Translations under genes and position numbers: made by a program
Shown: piece after piece, positions 45,686 to 57,578 of the stretch
Layout of the letters: the number at the start of each line of letters is the position of its first letter
How positions within the stretch are numbered: position 1 is the first letter of the stretch
From: Apodospora peruviana
Taxonomy: Eukaryota > Ascomycota > Sordariomycetes > Sordariales > Lasiosphaeriaceae
Reading direction: 5' to 3'
Length of the DNA stretch: 64,000 nt
NCBI GenBank assembly: GCA_033439685.1
Contig: JAUEDM010000002.1
Span: 4,464,001-4,528,000 of the forward strand
Notes under the pieces: generated by a model
What the model saw: only the letters and a program-made list of their open reading frames with translations
The model's database searches: none
Told to the model about the DNA's origin: nothing

Positions 45686-47578
45686 TTACCCAAAGGTGTG
45701 CTCAAACCTCTTGAACGTGTAGCCAACAAACGGCAAAACCATCTCGGGGGGAGGCGAAGACTCGCCGCCGCCCACCACCACAGCGCTTTGTTGTTGCAGC
45801 TCCTGGACCAGGGAGGCGATGTTGTCGCCGAGAGCTGGAACCGCCGTTGTTGCTGTGGTAGTTAGGCTATCCTGCTGCTGATCTTCTTGGGGAAAGTCGT
45901 CGACGGGAAAACAAGAAGTGTCGGTGTCGGAGGCGAGCTGAGGCTGGAACGGGGCGCGGATCTCCCGGAGGTTTGGAAAGTTGACGCCCGCGAAGAAGGG
46001 GTGGTTCTTGACTTCTCTGGCACTCGTGGTTCTGCCTAGACGGGTGTCGCTGTGGCGGAGCAGGCTTATAAGGGAGGGAGGGTTAGATTGATATGTAGAT
46101 AAGTAGGTAGGTAGGTAGGCAGTGTATTTGTTTGGTGTCGAGGTTGGTACATTGCAATGGCAAGGTAAGGTAGGTAGGTAGGGGCAGATAGGTACATAAT
46201 AGGCGTGGTACATACCTCCTGACAAGGTGAACCGCGTTGGGGCTAAGCTGGATGTCGTCGGGAAACTGGAGCGTATGCTGCCAGTTTATAATCTTGGTCA
46301 TGGTATCATGCTGGTTCTCGGAGGCAAACGGGGGCCAGCCCATAAGGCACTCGTAACTGTCAGCAAGGTTAGAAACGACGAGATAGTTCAGCGAGTATGG
46401 TGTTCGGGCCAACCAGCGTACATGATTGCACCGACAGACCAAAAGTCGACATCAAATGAGTACCCGCGACCTGGGTGCCAAAATTACTGTTAGAAATGCT
46501 CTTTGACTCTGCATAAAGTAACTCGAAAAAGTATTGAGGGACAGACTTACCCTCAAGGATTTCGGGTGCAATATAATCAAGCGTGCCAACGGCCGAGTAG
46601 GCCATCAGCCTCCGCAATCGTCGCCACTCGTTGATCTGCGAACGATTGCTGACGGTCAGGTTGATCTCGTCGAAATTGACCGACTGGCGGTTCTGTTGCG
46701 GTTGTAATGCTGCTGCTTGGCTCCATGGCTGCCTCTCTAGCATCCAACGGACGTGAGTATACGCACCGTCAGCCCTGCCGAATCCTCCCAAGTTTGTCGA
46801 CAGGCCAAAGTCGGCAAGCTTGATGTGTCCGTCGCGGTCAAGCAAGATGTTATCGGGCTTGATGTCGCGGTGGATGAAGCCGAGTTTGTGGACGGCCTCG
46901 ATACCGTTGATGATCTCGGCGGCGTAGAAGCGTGTGATGTCCTCGGTGAAAACCTCGAACTTGATCAGCAGTGACATCAAATCACCTCCGGGCAGGTACT
47001 CCATCAACATGTACAGAGTCGTGCTGTCCTGGAAGGTGGTGTAGAGCTTGACGACCCATTCGCTCTCGGCCTCGGCGAGGACGTCTCGCTCGTCGCGGAG
47101 GTAGGCAAGCTGTTGCTTTGCGATCATCTCAGTATTCAAGAGGCGCTTCAGGGCGTAGACATTGCCGCCCTGTCTTCGGCGGACGAGCTTCACCTCGCCG
47201 AAATAGCCCTTGCCGATGGTCTTGATGGCGGTGTACCTTGAGGGACCGTCGTTTGTTCGGAGGAAGCGCAGGTATTTGCCTTCCACTCGACCCGAATCGG
47301 CCCAGAGCTGTTCCCGCTGCGAAGACTTGCTTGGATCTTCGAGACGGATGTCAAGCTCCTTTTCTCTGCCCGCAGCCATAATCGTCAATCGCTGGTTATT
47401 TAATGTGGTGATTTAGTTAAACAGATGGGACCTACCTTGTGTTTCTGTCTCGAGCCCTTTTCACGCCATCTTTGAAGTACCCTTGGGCAGTCCCAGAGCA
47501 TCTCTTCCGGTTAGAGTTGGCATTCTTGCCGTACTCCCCTTGATCTCTTGCAGGGGCGGGAGAGTAGTCGAACGACAT
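45686..47578 (-). CDS. NDR/LATS-family Ser/Thr kinase (Cot-1/Cbk1-like paralogue)
   Basis: An AGC kinase of the NDR group. Five exons are inferred: 47578-47436, 47365-46551, 46470-46422, 46356-46216 and 46064-45686, giving 508 residues. Exon 1 (48 codons) is short but secure: it restores GYFKDGVKRARDRNT joined to REKELDIRL, matching the MOB-binding N-terminal segment of Cot-1. Kinase motifs are IGKGYFGEV, HRDIKPDN (Asp215), ADFGLS (Asp233), a long NDR-type insert ending in NLTVSNRSQINEWRR, activation segment AYSAVGTLDYIAPE, and a C-terminal hydrophobic motif FVGYTFKRF with Thr499 as the expected GCK/MST target. It diverges from canonical Cot-1: GTLDY replaces GTPDY, and the glycine loop and tail differ. 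Cot-1 itself is highly conserved, so this is probably a second family member. Intron 4 (151 nt) contains TAGG repeats. Confidence 0.9.
46103..46182. repeat. TAGG tetranucleotide repeats inside kinase intron 4
   Basis: Two short (TAGG)n runs (46103-46119 and 46163-46182) sit within the 151-nt intron of the NDR kinase gene. They read as CCTA on the transcribed strand and lengthen this intron relative to its neighbours. Confidence 0.7.
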
Positions 47579-48877
47579 GATCCTGAAGAATGGGTGACCG
47601 CGCACCTAGTTCTCATCTTAAATCCAATACGCCAAGTTGAAGACGAAGTAGCACATAGTTGGTAAATATCACTAAGATTCCATTAGGCGAGACATGATAT
47701 TTATCTCATCAAGCAGTTTCATTATGAGGGAGGCTCTCGGATTCCCCCCGCCGAACGGCATCGATCCATGGGGTTCATGTTTCAGGTGGCCGAGCACCCT
47801 CAACAAACGAAGCCGCAGGCTTCAATAGTTCAGACATGATTTTTGTGTCAATGTCATATACCGAAGCCTGAAGATCCGGGAAATATGTTCAACCTGGAAC
47901 TGCTGCGAACACGTGGGTGTGGTCTGAGAGAAACAATAGATGTTAGTTTCAAGGTGAACAATAAGAACAGTAGGAGCTGTAATACCGTTGCCATCCGCAT
48001 TTCCGAAGCACCCAATTCTCACGAGGCCCATCTGAGCCTAATTGAGTTTTCCATCCCATCCATCCAGTCCCGGATTGTCGAACAGCTGGACGTGATCAAC
48101 TGAAGCCAAGCCCGATAACGAAGTCCAATCAGGCTCCCAGCGGTGTGCGGGGGAATGACGATAACAAGCTGAGCCATGGACCTTGTGCCAGCTCACAATC
48201 GATGCTAAACCCGCAGCTGGCCACTGCAAAGCCGTCAGCCAGGGCCCAGGCAACCAGGGCAGACATCTCCCAGGCTCACAGCTGGAACAGCACCTGCCCG
48301 CCCAGCCAGTGCCAGCGACGGGGGGTTAGTATTCCGGGTGACGGGGCCCCATTTTCCACTACCGCTCTTCTCCAATTCCCGTAGGCCAGCCCCCTCATTC
48401 CCATCAGCGTTGCGCCAACGTTGACACTGACGGAACTGAACAACTTCAACCCAAAGTCCGTCCACTTCCGCTAGAGGTAAATCATCTTGAATGAGTTTGG
48501 AAAGAACATATGCCACAGCGAAACTCGACATTCATTTTTCACCCTCGGCCGCCTTGATACTGTATACCCTTGATTCGGTCCCGTCCATCCTACCGGTTCC
48601 CGACGACAGTATCACTCCCGTCCTCCAGGTCTCGCTAGCATTCGAACCAACACGCTTCGTACCGTGCAGTGATCCACACCCCGGGGCCAACCCCCCATAT
48701 GATCAGCAGCAGCATCAGCGGCCACCGGCGGATGACGGCACCTTGCTGATCCGCTATCGACAAACTCACCAGCTGCGTTAGACCTGTCTGGCCTGTTACC
48801 TGCCCCAACGACTTTGAGTTTAACATACTAGCTACACCTAACTTAAGCTCTGGACGGCGCATCCCTCGTGGTCGAAC
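47579..48877. other. Divergent region between the NDR kinase and the WDR26-like gene
   Basis: About 1.3 kb between the kinase start and the first assignable codons of the WD40 gene. It contains the kinase promoter and probably the 5' leader or first exon of the WD40 gene. An ATG frame at 48491-48781 (96 codons) has no similarity and is not accepted as a gene. Confidence 0.4.
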
Positions 48878-51452
48878 TTGCCCGAGCACTTCCTTTGTCC
48901 GATTGCAGAAGCAAACTACTTCTCCCACATAACACCTCTGCGGGAACGGAGATCGGTCCCGCGGCCAAAGTTCATCGCCGTGGCAGAACAAACCCCCAAC
49001 TCAGCTCTCACATATTCCCCATCCACCTCCGACGACCCATCCATCCCGCACCCCCGGATATCGTCTTTCGACACTGGTTCCTCAGCCCGCCCTCCGCCGT
49101 TCCCAACTGCTCAACCGTCCCGACCTCAGTCACGAAATCAAACGTCATCCGCGCCCAGCCGTTCCTCTCATACCTCGTCCAGTCCCCGGGATCCTACGCA
49201 ACCACTCCTGCAGATCTTAGGAAGGAGGAGACGCAGCGAGGATTCCGAGGGCGCCGAGGCGGGAGAAGTTGACGCCACCGCAAGCTCCCTCGTAACTGGC
49301 CGCGCCAGCACCCGACAGAATCCTAAGCGAAGACGAGCTGGAAGTATGCTGGCCGACGTGGACGGACAAGATGCATCGAATGGGGCCCGCCGGGCAGTAT
49401 CTAATGGATCGCGGGCGGAGGAGGACTTTGCGGCATCAACATCGAACGGGGTGCGTAAGACGACCGCGGAGTCCATGAATGGCTCAACACAAAACGGGAA
49501 AGAGGTCGCTCATGCGAGGCCGTCAACTTATCATGGAAACGACCGTGAAGAAGTCACGCGGATATTGATACAGGCACTATCAGATATGGGCTATCATGCC
49601 GCAGCGGACAGCGTGAGCAGGGACAGTGGTTACGAGCTTGAGAGTCCCACCGTGGCTGCATTCCGGACGGCGGTGTTGAGTGGCGCCTGGGGACGGGCAG
49701 AGGAGCTGCTTTCGGGCGCCGTCTCTACGGGAGAGCGCCAACAGTTAGGAAATGGTCTGGTATTAGCTACTGGAGCAGATCGCAATGTCATGCGGATCTG
49801 GCTTAGGCAACAGAAATACCTGGAGCATTTGGAGCGGCGAGAAACCTCGCGGGCTTTGACAGTGTTACGAGGCGAGCTCACGCCCTTGTGCTCGGAACAA
49901 CACCAAAAGGTCCATTTTCTCTCCAGCCTCCTGATGTGCCAGACGGCCGAGGATCTCAAGGCTAAGGCGAACTGGGATGGCGCCTATGGCGAGTCACGGC
50001 ATATACTGTTATCAGAGCTTTCCAGTACGTATCCCGTATCTCTTCATCATATTGAGAGATGTGCTGACGAGTTTCACAGAGTGTATATCACCATCGGTGA
50101 TGCTGCCTGAGCACCGGTTAGCGGTGCTCTTAGACCAGGTGAAGGAGAGTCAGATCAGCAATTGTCTATTTCACACGAGCTCGCAACCGCCCTCGCTATA
50201 TTCCGACCACGTCTGCGACAGGAGCCAGTTTCCATCCGAGGTCCTCGTTGAATTGGATAAGCACTCGGGTGAGGTCTGGCAGCTCGGGTTCTCCCACGAC
50301 GGCACCCGTTTAGCGAGTTGTGGGATGGACCGAAATGCCATTATTTGGCGTGTACCTTCTTTCGACGTAATGCACAAGCTAGAAGCCGCTGAGAGCGGGG
50401 AAGTCTGTAATATCGCGTGGAGTCCCGACGACACGATGCTTATCACTTGCGGCAGAGATCGCTATGCAAAGATATGGAACGCTGAGGTAAGTGAAGTCCT
50501 TCGATGTGTACAGGAGATGAGATAGCGGGAATGGTAACTAACTATAGTTGTACTTAGACTGGAGCGTGCATAAAGACTTTAGACCGCTTCGAGGAGCCCG
50601 TCAGTAGCTGCGTATGGCTTCCCGACTGCCGCTCGTTCATCACGGGGAGTTTTGACAAAGATCGATCGCTCTGCCAATGGGACCTCAACGGCAACCGGCT
50701 GCACATCTGGACGAGGAAGCATCGGACCGAGGATCTCGCCATTTCGCCCAACGGTCATTGGATGGTCGCCATGGATGAGCAAAACCGGTTGCACGTTTAC
50801 AATATCATCAGCCGGGCCCAGGAGTATGAGCTTGATGTCGGCACGCGACCAACGTCAATCAGCATAAGCGCGGATTCGAGACTCTTGCTGGTCAACAAGA
50901 CAGATGGTGAGGCTCGGTTATTTGACATTCTCTCTAGAGAAGCAATACAAGTCTACCGCGGCCACAGTGGGGGCGAGTACACTATCAGGAGTGCGTTTGG
51001 CGGAGCGAACGAGAGCTTCGTGATTAGTGGTAGCGAGGGTGAGTCCTATTGCCGTCTCCCGATGATAAACATGTGTTTTATTTCCTGACTGACATACTAC
51101 GAACAGATGGCCATGTGTGCATCTGGCACAAGGCATCGGGCATTCCGGTGGAGAGGTTGGAGGCTCACCAACCGCGCTGCAACTCGGTTTGCTGGAATCC
51201 GGCGGATTCCTGTATGTTTGCGACGTGTGGAGACGATGGGAAGATCAAGATGTATGTTTCCTTTTCTCTTTCTCCTAACACAGCTCGAATATACTGACTC
51301 TATTTCGCGTGAATAGTTGGTCGAACAAGGAACGAAAGCGGACACTCTCGCAGAAGTCTTCAAACGGAACGACGGGTCGAACGGGTCCGCAAAATGGATG
51401 GCGGAATTTGGGAGAACTTGATCACCATCATGGTGACATGGGTGACATGTGA
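48878..51452 (+). CDS. WDR26/Gid7-like LisH-CTLH-WD40 protein (5' end unresolved)
   Basis: A WD40 subunit type of the GID/CTLH ubiquitin ligase, which in yeast degrades gluconeogenic enzymes. Exons end at 50024, then 50080-50486, 50558-51038, 51107-51251 and 51317-51452; the four introns are 55-71 nt. The open frame from 48878 would give up to 771 residues, but its first in-frame ATG is at 49346, which would leave 615. An upstream spliced ATG exon is therefore likely. The order is a Ser/Pro/Arg-rich leader, a LisH motif (EEVTRILIQALSDMGYHAAA), a CTLH region (FRTAVLSGAWGRAEELL), the linker ISPSVMLPEHRLAVLLDQV, then WD repeats (VWQLGFSHDGTRLASCGMD; ITCGRDRYAKIW; ITGSFDKDRSLCQWD; CWNPADSCMFATCGDDGKIK). 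The end has a His/Asp/Gly-rich tail. The family call is firm; the start is not. Confidence 0.87.
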
Positions 51453-52962
51453 TGCCGCGATTTGAAACGACGGATTTTCTTTCTTTTTTTTTTTTACTCG
51501 AATAAACACATAATGACTACGGATGAAGACAAGAAAGAATGAGAGACTGGGTTTTGCTGGCCCTCCCCCAATTTTCCTCCCCATTTTCTCCTGTTTCTAT
51601 TTCTCTTCCTTTTTTTGCGCTAGCGGATTCAACACGCAGCACATTACATCATATATTCTTACACAGCATGGTCGACGGCGAATCTGGGTATTGGTTCGGA
51701 TGGCGGACCTGTTTGGAGCTGGACGGTACGCCACTCAGATCATGATCGGGGGTAAGTCAAGGGTTGGTTTATAAACGCTGTGCATCACGACTCCTCATTT
51801 TGCTTTTCCCACCGCCTTGGTTTTTGGCTTGGTGTTCATGTCAGTCTGGTTTGGTGGTTTTCTTTTTCGATGAGTACTAGAGACTGGGCGGGCTCGACTG
51901 GGCTGGGTTTGAACTGGATGGGATTTCGATGGGCGTGGTTTACGGGGCTGGTTGACAGGAGGCAAGCGTGATTTGTACTATGCATGTACTGTAGCTACCT
52001 TACCTAGGTACAAAGCGTCTTGAGTAGGTATATGCCCCATCCTGATATGCGTGGATGGGATAAGACTGGAATCGATGTGGATTTTGATTACGAGTTCTTG
52101 TCGTTGACGGCTCATTCCCAAATATCAGGGCAAAAAGAGGTCACCTCACCATCGTTTTCGAGAAGTTTTGATAGGTAGAGCGGATTGGTAGGTAAGGTAG
52201 ATGCATTCACAACTCGTACCTCCTATGCGGCCGACACTTACGCCTCTGATGACGACCGCGCGTCCGGATATCCACGTGGACAGTGAATAAGGTACCCTAC
52301 CCATTCAGGCACCGAGATAAAGAAACCTTCAGACCGAAGAGGATTATTACAGTAAAGTTGTTTCATGAGATGACAGCTGTGGCCCAAGGCACAGTAAGTA
52401 AGGAGATAATGCAGTTGCAAACCCAACTTTGATACTTACCATTTGGTTCTGTGCCTCATTGATCAACGGGACTTCACTTGCCTTCAATAAATTTGAGTGG
52501 TGGAACCTGCGCCCCGATTTCACATCACTTTGCGACGACGGGGCTGTCGCGGCGATCACGTGTGGCTGCCAAGGCTATTGTCGACGCACGGTCAGTCCCC
52601 TGCAACTCCTTGCAACGCTACGTAAGTCGACCGTTCTGGCTGGATACCACAGCGTCGCTTTCAGAGGGATTGCGAGTCAAAGTCCCACGACACCTTCACA
52701 AAAACCAACCAACAACCCTTCAACCACGAACTCGACGGTCGCCTTTGATCCTCGTACCTAAATTCTCGAAAATAGTTGGTCAAGAAGGCCTTGCGATCTT
52801 TCTCCTTGCCGACGAGCATCCGGATCCGCACCAACAGCTAGTTCCCGCCGATCTGCTCAGCCCAAATCACCCACGCGGGATCCCTTCAGAACCGAGCAAC
52901 GAAACCGCCTCTTCCGTCTCGTATATCCACAAACAATTCCGTCGCGCCTCTCCTCGCTAAAC
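51453..52962. other. Intergenic: WDR26-like 3' flank and VPS1 promoter/leader
   Basis: 1.5 kb without a supportable gene. A T-rich block lies at 51480-51496. TACCTAGGTA-like motifs occur near 52000 and 52185. The final 300 nt before VPS1 are C-rich and open in one frame without an ATG, like a long 5' leader. Confidence 0.45.
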
Positions 52963-55356
52963 ATGACGGCGGAAGCACCTTCGCTGGCTACCCCCGGCGG
53001 TATCTCAGATCCCGGGCTCATCAAGTAGGTCCTGACCGGCAACCCCCTGGCTACGCCGCCCGTTGGTTGGGCTCCAGCTAACCGGGTGTACTCACTTTCC
53101 AGGCTCGTCAACAAGCTCCAAGATGTATTTACCACTGTCGGTGTCAACAATCCCATCGATCTGCCTCAAATAGTGGTGGTCGGCAGTCAGTCTAGCGGAA
53201 AGAGCTCGGTATTAGAAAATATTGTTGGGCGCGACTTGTATGGTGTCCACCCTCCCCTTTTCCGGTGTTGTGGGCCACGTTTTGCAAAGCTAACACCAGA
53301 CCTCTACTTGCAGTCTACCCCGTGGCTCCGGCATCGTAACCCGGCGACCGCTCGTGCTCCAGCTTATCAACAAACCCGCCGCCGCCCAGGCGAACGGCGT
53401 CAGCAACGAGATCACAAACACCTCCGATAAGGCAGCTAACACCGACGAGTGGGGCGAGTTTCTGCACATTCCCGGGCAGAAGTTCTTCGACTTTAACAAG
53501 ATTCGAGATGAGATCAGCCGCGAGACGGAGGCTAAGGTTGGCAGGAACGCCGGTATCTCGCCCGCGCCTATCAACCTTAGAATCTACTCGCCCAACGTCC
53601 TCAACCTCACCCTCGTCGATCTGCCCGGTCTGACAAGAGTACCCGTGGGCGATCAGCCGCGCGACATCGAAAGGCAGATCAGGGACATGATTCTCAAGTA
53701 CATCCAGAAGTCGAACGCCATCATCCTGGCCGTTACCGCGGCGAATATCGATCTCGCGAACTCGGACGGGCTGAAGCTGGCCAGGGAGGTGGACCCTGAA
53801 GGCCAACGGACGATCGGAGTGCTCACCAAGGTCGATCTCATGGACGAGGGTACCGATGTTGTTGATATTCTGGCCGGGCGCATCATTCCTCTCCGGCTCG
53901 GATACGTACCCGTCGTGAACCGTGGACAAAGGGATATCGACAACAAGAAGCCAATCCTGGCGGCTCTCGAGGCGGAGAAGAACTTCTTCGAGAACCACAA
54001 GGCGTACAGGAACAAGAGCTCGTACTGTGGCACACCCTACCTGGCTCGGAAGCTCAATCTTATTCTGATGATGCACATCAAGCAGACCTTGCCAGACATC
54101 AAGGCTCGCATCTCAAGCTCACTACAAAAATACACCCAAGAGTTGGAATCTTTGGGGCCATCGATGCTCGGCAACAGCGCCAATATTGTGCTCAATATCA
54201 TCACCGAGTTCACCAACGAATGGCGCACCGTGTTGGACGGCAACAACACCGAACTCTCCAGCACCGAGCTGTCGGGCGGTGCTAGAATTAGCTTCGTCTT
54301 CCACGAGCTCTACTCAAACGGTGTCAAGGCGGTAGACCCCTTCGACCAGGTCAAGGATGTTGACATCCGCACCATTCTCTACAACTCGTCCGGCTCGTCC
54401 CCTGCACTCTTTGTTGGCACGACCGCCTTCGAACTTATCGTCAAGCAGCAGATCAAGCGCCTGGAGGAGCCTAGCCTGAAATGCGCATCTCTGGTCTACG
54501 ATGAGCTGGTGCGCATTCTCACGCAGCTCCTGGGCAAGAACCTATACCGCCGGTATCCCTCGCTCAAGGAGAAGATACACGCCGTAGTCATTTCTTTCTT
54601 CAAAAAGGCGCTGGACCCCACCAACAAGCTGGTGAAGGATCTGGTTGCCATGGAGGCGTGTTACATCAATACGGGACATCCTGACTTTTTGAATGGCCAC
54701 CGGGCCATGGCAATGGTGAACGAGAAGCACAACCCGCCGCGGCCAGTTCAGGTTGACCCTAAGACCGGGAAACCTCTGCCGATCAGCGCGACGCCCGCGA
54801 GGGCCGCGAGCCCGACGCTAGTGGGCGACGGAGATTCGAACGGGGGTTTCTTTGGCAGCTTCTTCGCGGCCAAGAACAAGAAGAAGGCGGCTGCGATGGA
54901 AGCGCCGCCGCCGACGCTCAAGGCCTCTGGCACGCTCTCGGAACGGGAGGGTATCGAGGTTGAGGTTATCAGTATGTTTTGTTCTTCTTTTCGTTTGGTT
55001 TTAGTGCTGGACGCTAATGATATATGAACAGAGCTTTTGATCTCTTCGTACTACAATATTGTCAAGAGGACGATGATTGATATGGTTCCCAAGGCTATTA
55101 TGCTGAATCTCGTGCAGTATGTTTTTTTTCCTCATTATTTCTGGTCTCTCCAGGACTGAGTGGATAACTAACGTTTGCGTCTTGCAGGTTCACAAAGGAT
55201 GAGATGCAGAAGGAGTTGTTGGAGAACATGTATCGCATCAACGAGCTCGACGACCTCCTCAAGGAGAGCGATTATACGATTCGGCGGAGAAAGGAGTGCC
55301 AGCAGATGGTGGAGAGTCTATCGCGGGCTAGTGAGATTGTTAGCCAGGTGCAGTGA
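52963..55356 (+). CDS. VPS1: Dynamin-like GTPase Vps1
   Basis: A large GTPase for vacuolar protein sorting, endosomal and peroxisomal membrane fission. Five exons are inferred: 52963-53024, 53103-53237, 53314-54971, 55032-55116 and 55188-55356, giving 702 residues, the usual Vps1 length. GTPase motifs are the P-loop GSQSSGKS at residues 48-55, FLPRGSGIVTRRP (switch 1, restored across intron 2), LVDLPGLTRVPVGDQP (switch 2) and LTKVDLMDEGTD. The middle and stalk domains follow, then a Ser/Ala/Lys insert in place of a PH domain (GGFFGSFFAAKNKKK near 600), and a GTPase effector domain whose end is split by introns 3 and 4 (IKLLISSYYNIVKRTM, VPKAIMLNLVQFTKDEMQ). No membrane anchor or proline-rich tail, as typical for Vps1. 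Confidence 0.96.
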
Positions 55357-57578
55357 GTAACATGTGGTGGTAATCAATGGTGGTCGATGCCTTGTTGAGA
55401 TTAAGGCCTTTCGGTTTCTCGGGTTCTTGATTTTTATCCCCAAGCGAGTTCACGGTGAGTGCGTGCGCGAGTGTCAGAGCTCAAGTATGAAGATAGCAAT
55501 AGGAATACCTAGGATGATTTGATATACAAAGCATAAATACGCCTCCTTCTTTCTCCCATGATGTGAACCTCTAATACATAACCGAGATATTCTTGTCTCT
55601 GCTTTTGATTTTCTAAACGTCGACCTTGTATTGTTGAATTGCCTTCTAAGTCCTTTTAATATGGTGTAAGCGGTAGGCGGGCAGGCGGTAATCACACTGA
55701 CACGGACAGGTTAGAAAGTGAGTGACAGTTGGATGGTCGTCGTAGGAAGAGACCGGGTTGCATACATAGGTAGGATTGTCCATCTCAGTAGCTTCTTAAC
55801 GAAGGACTGGGAGGCGGATTTGGGGGAGGACCAGGCTCGTTGTCCTGGGATTTTGTTGCAACCATCATCATCATGGTGTCGGTTGAGGGTTGTTGGCTGT
55901 CGTTTTGCCGACTAGTGTTGGTTCCAAAGTTTCTTGCCGTTTGTAACTAACAAGGGGAGAGACTGTGTTATCGGATGTGAAGTGAAATAAACCGAGGATG
56001 GTTGTTAACGAAACGTAGACAGAGCCTTGCTATGGGGGTGGTAACCTCGAGGTTATATCCACCAACACAAATCCAGTACTACCTATATGCTCGCTCGGGG
56101 ACCAACCTGGCTATCTATCTATCTATCCTCGACTTATTAGCAACGACAACAACTCGGCTGAGGTTAGAGAGACAGCTAAGCTAGCCTACCATGGTCCATG
56201 TAGAGACCTTGATCCCAGCCTGCCTGGTAGTCTCCCGGTTGGTCAACAAGACTACCATCCATCCCACAGGTACATAGCAAAAAAAAGGGGTTGGCTGGGC
56301 TGGGCTGGTAAGATCTTCAGAAAACAACCTCTCACCGCTATCGAGCAAAGCAAAATATTTTTCTTCCTTCTTCACGGATAAGAAACAAACCCCTCAAGCC
56401 GCGCAAGAATTTCAGCATTTTGACTGTATAGGGATGCGATCCGGCTCCCTGGGAAAAGACTTGCATATCTAGAAGCAAGCACGGTTGGGGTGATACCCCG
56501 GATCTGGACTGAGATTGGCTGCTGACCTGGCTGTCAAAATTATCGTGGGCTGTGTCTGTCATGGCGCATTTTGCTTTTTTTTCTTTTCCAGAAAAGAACA
56601 CATGCCAAAGAAAACCACCCACGCTGCTATTCGACAGGCACACACACCCACATCCACGCAACTTTGACATAGCAAGAGGGTGAGACAAGCCCCATCATCA
56701 TCCCGTGTCTCTGGTCTCCCGGCGGCAGTTTGTGAGTGGCCCGTTGGTCAAGCATACCCGACTTATATACACATAACGACTGAATCTGGCCCCCATCATA
56801 AAATGACAACATGCATTTGGCTTGCAGTAGTGTTCAAGCAAAATTCGAGCCTGGTGGCAGGTGGTCAATTCATTGGCTGGCTGACCTGGCTTGTCGACCA
56901 GAGTGAAGCGGATACGGGAAGAAATTTGATGGGCTGCACTAAGGCCAGGGGACGGGAGTGCTGACCTGAACAGGAGATATTCGAAATGTCGGTGACTTGT
57001 ATCATGTCTTGATCTGTTTGGGTGGGCTATGATAGTTTACTTTATTTATACACGCTCGCTACTACTACCAAGAAGGAGAAAACCAAAAGAGTGGGAGTAA
57101 AAGAGAAGACACGCAGAAACACAATGCCTCCAGTCCCTTTCCTGATTCCCTCATGTTTTCGAGCGGCATAACAACTTCGCGTTTTTCAATAGCGGAGCTC
57201 TCCTGTCATAGGCAGACCACCTCCCTCCCGCCCTGCCTCGACAAAACCATTTCCTTCGCGTTCCTCGCGTTCCAGAGGACCATTCCCTTCCCCGATAATA
57301 CGCCTTGCTGATGATAATGATATAACTATAAAAAGGTACACGAAATTTGTTAAAAGGGGGGTGGTTATACATAGCACATTTCATATCCTAGCTGCCCTTC
57401 TTTCTTGGCCCAACCACTGTTCGCTCCTTGTTAATACAAGTTGCGGGCTGGGTGTGGCTGAGACCGTGTGCAATGGCCGGTGAACGATGCGTCTGGTGAA
57501 TGCCAAGCTGCGCGAGCAAGCAGGTCGAAAGCTAAAGCGCACCTGTGCTTCATGCTGACCTGAGGCAAGTATGTGCTC
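55357..57578. other. Convergent gap between VPS1 and the PRELI gene
   Basis: 2.2 kb between two stop codons. It holds short frames only, a TATC run near 56112 and several T- or A-rich stretches. I see no gene. Confidence 0.45.

Noticed and set aside
48491..48781. ATG frame of 96 codons upstream of the WD40 gene
   Set aside because: No domain, no similarity and no clear splice link to the WD40 exons; more likely 5' leader.
52478..52960. Open frame of 160 codons ending just before VPS1
   Set aside because: It starts with TTG, has no ATG, and looks like the C-rich VPS1 leader.
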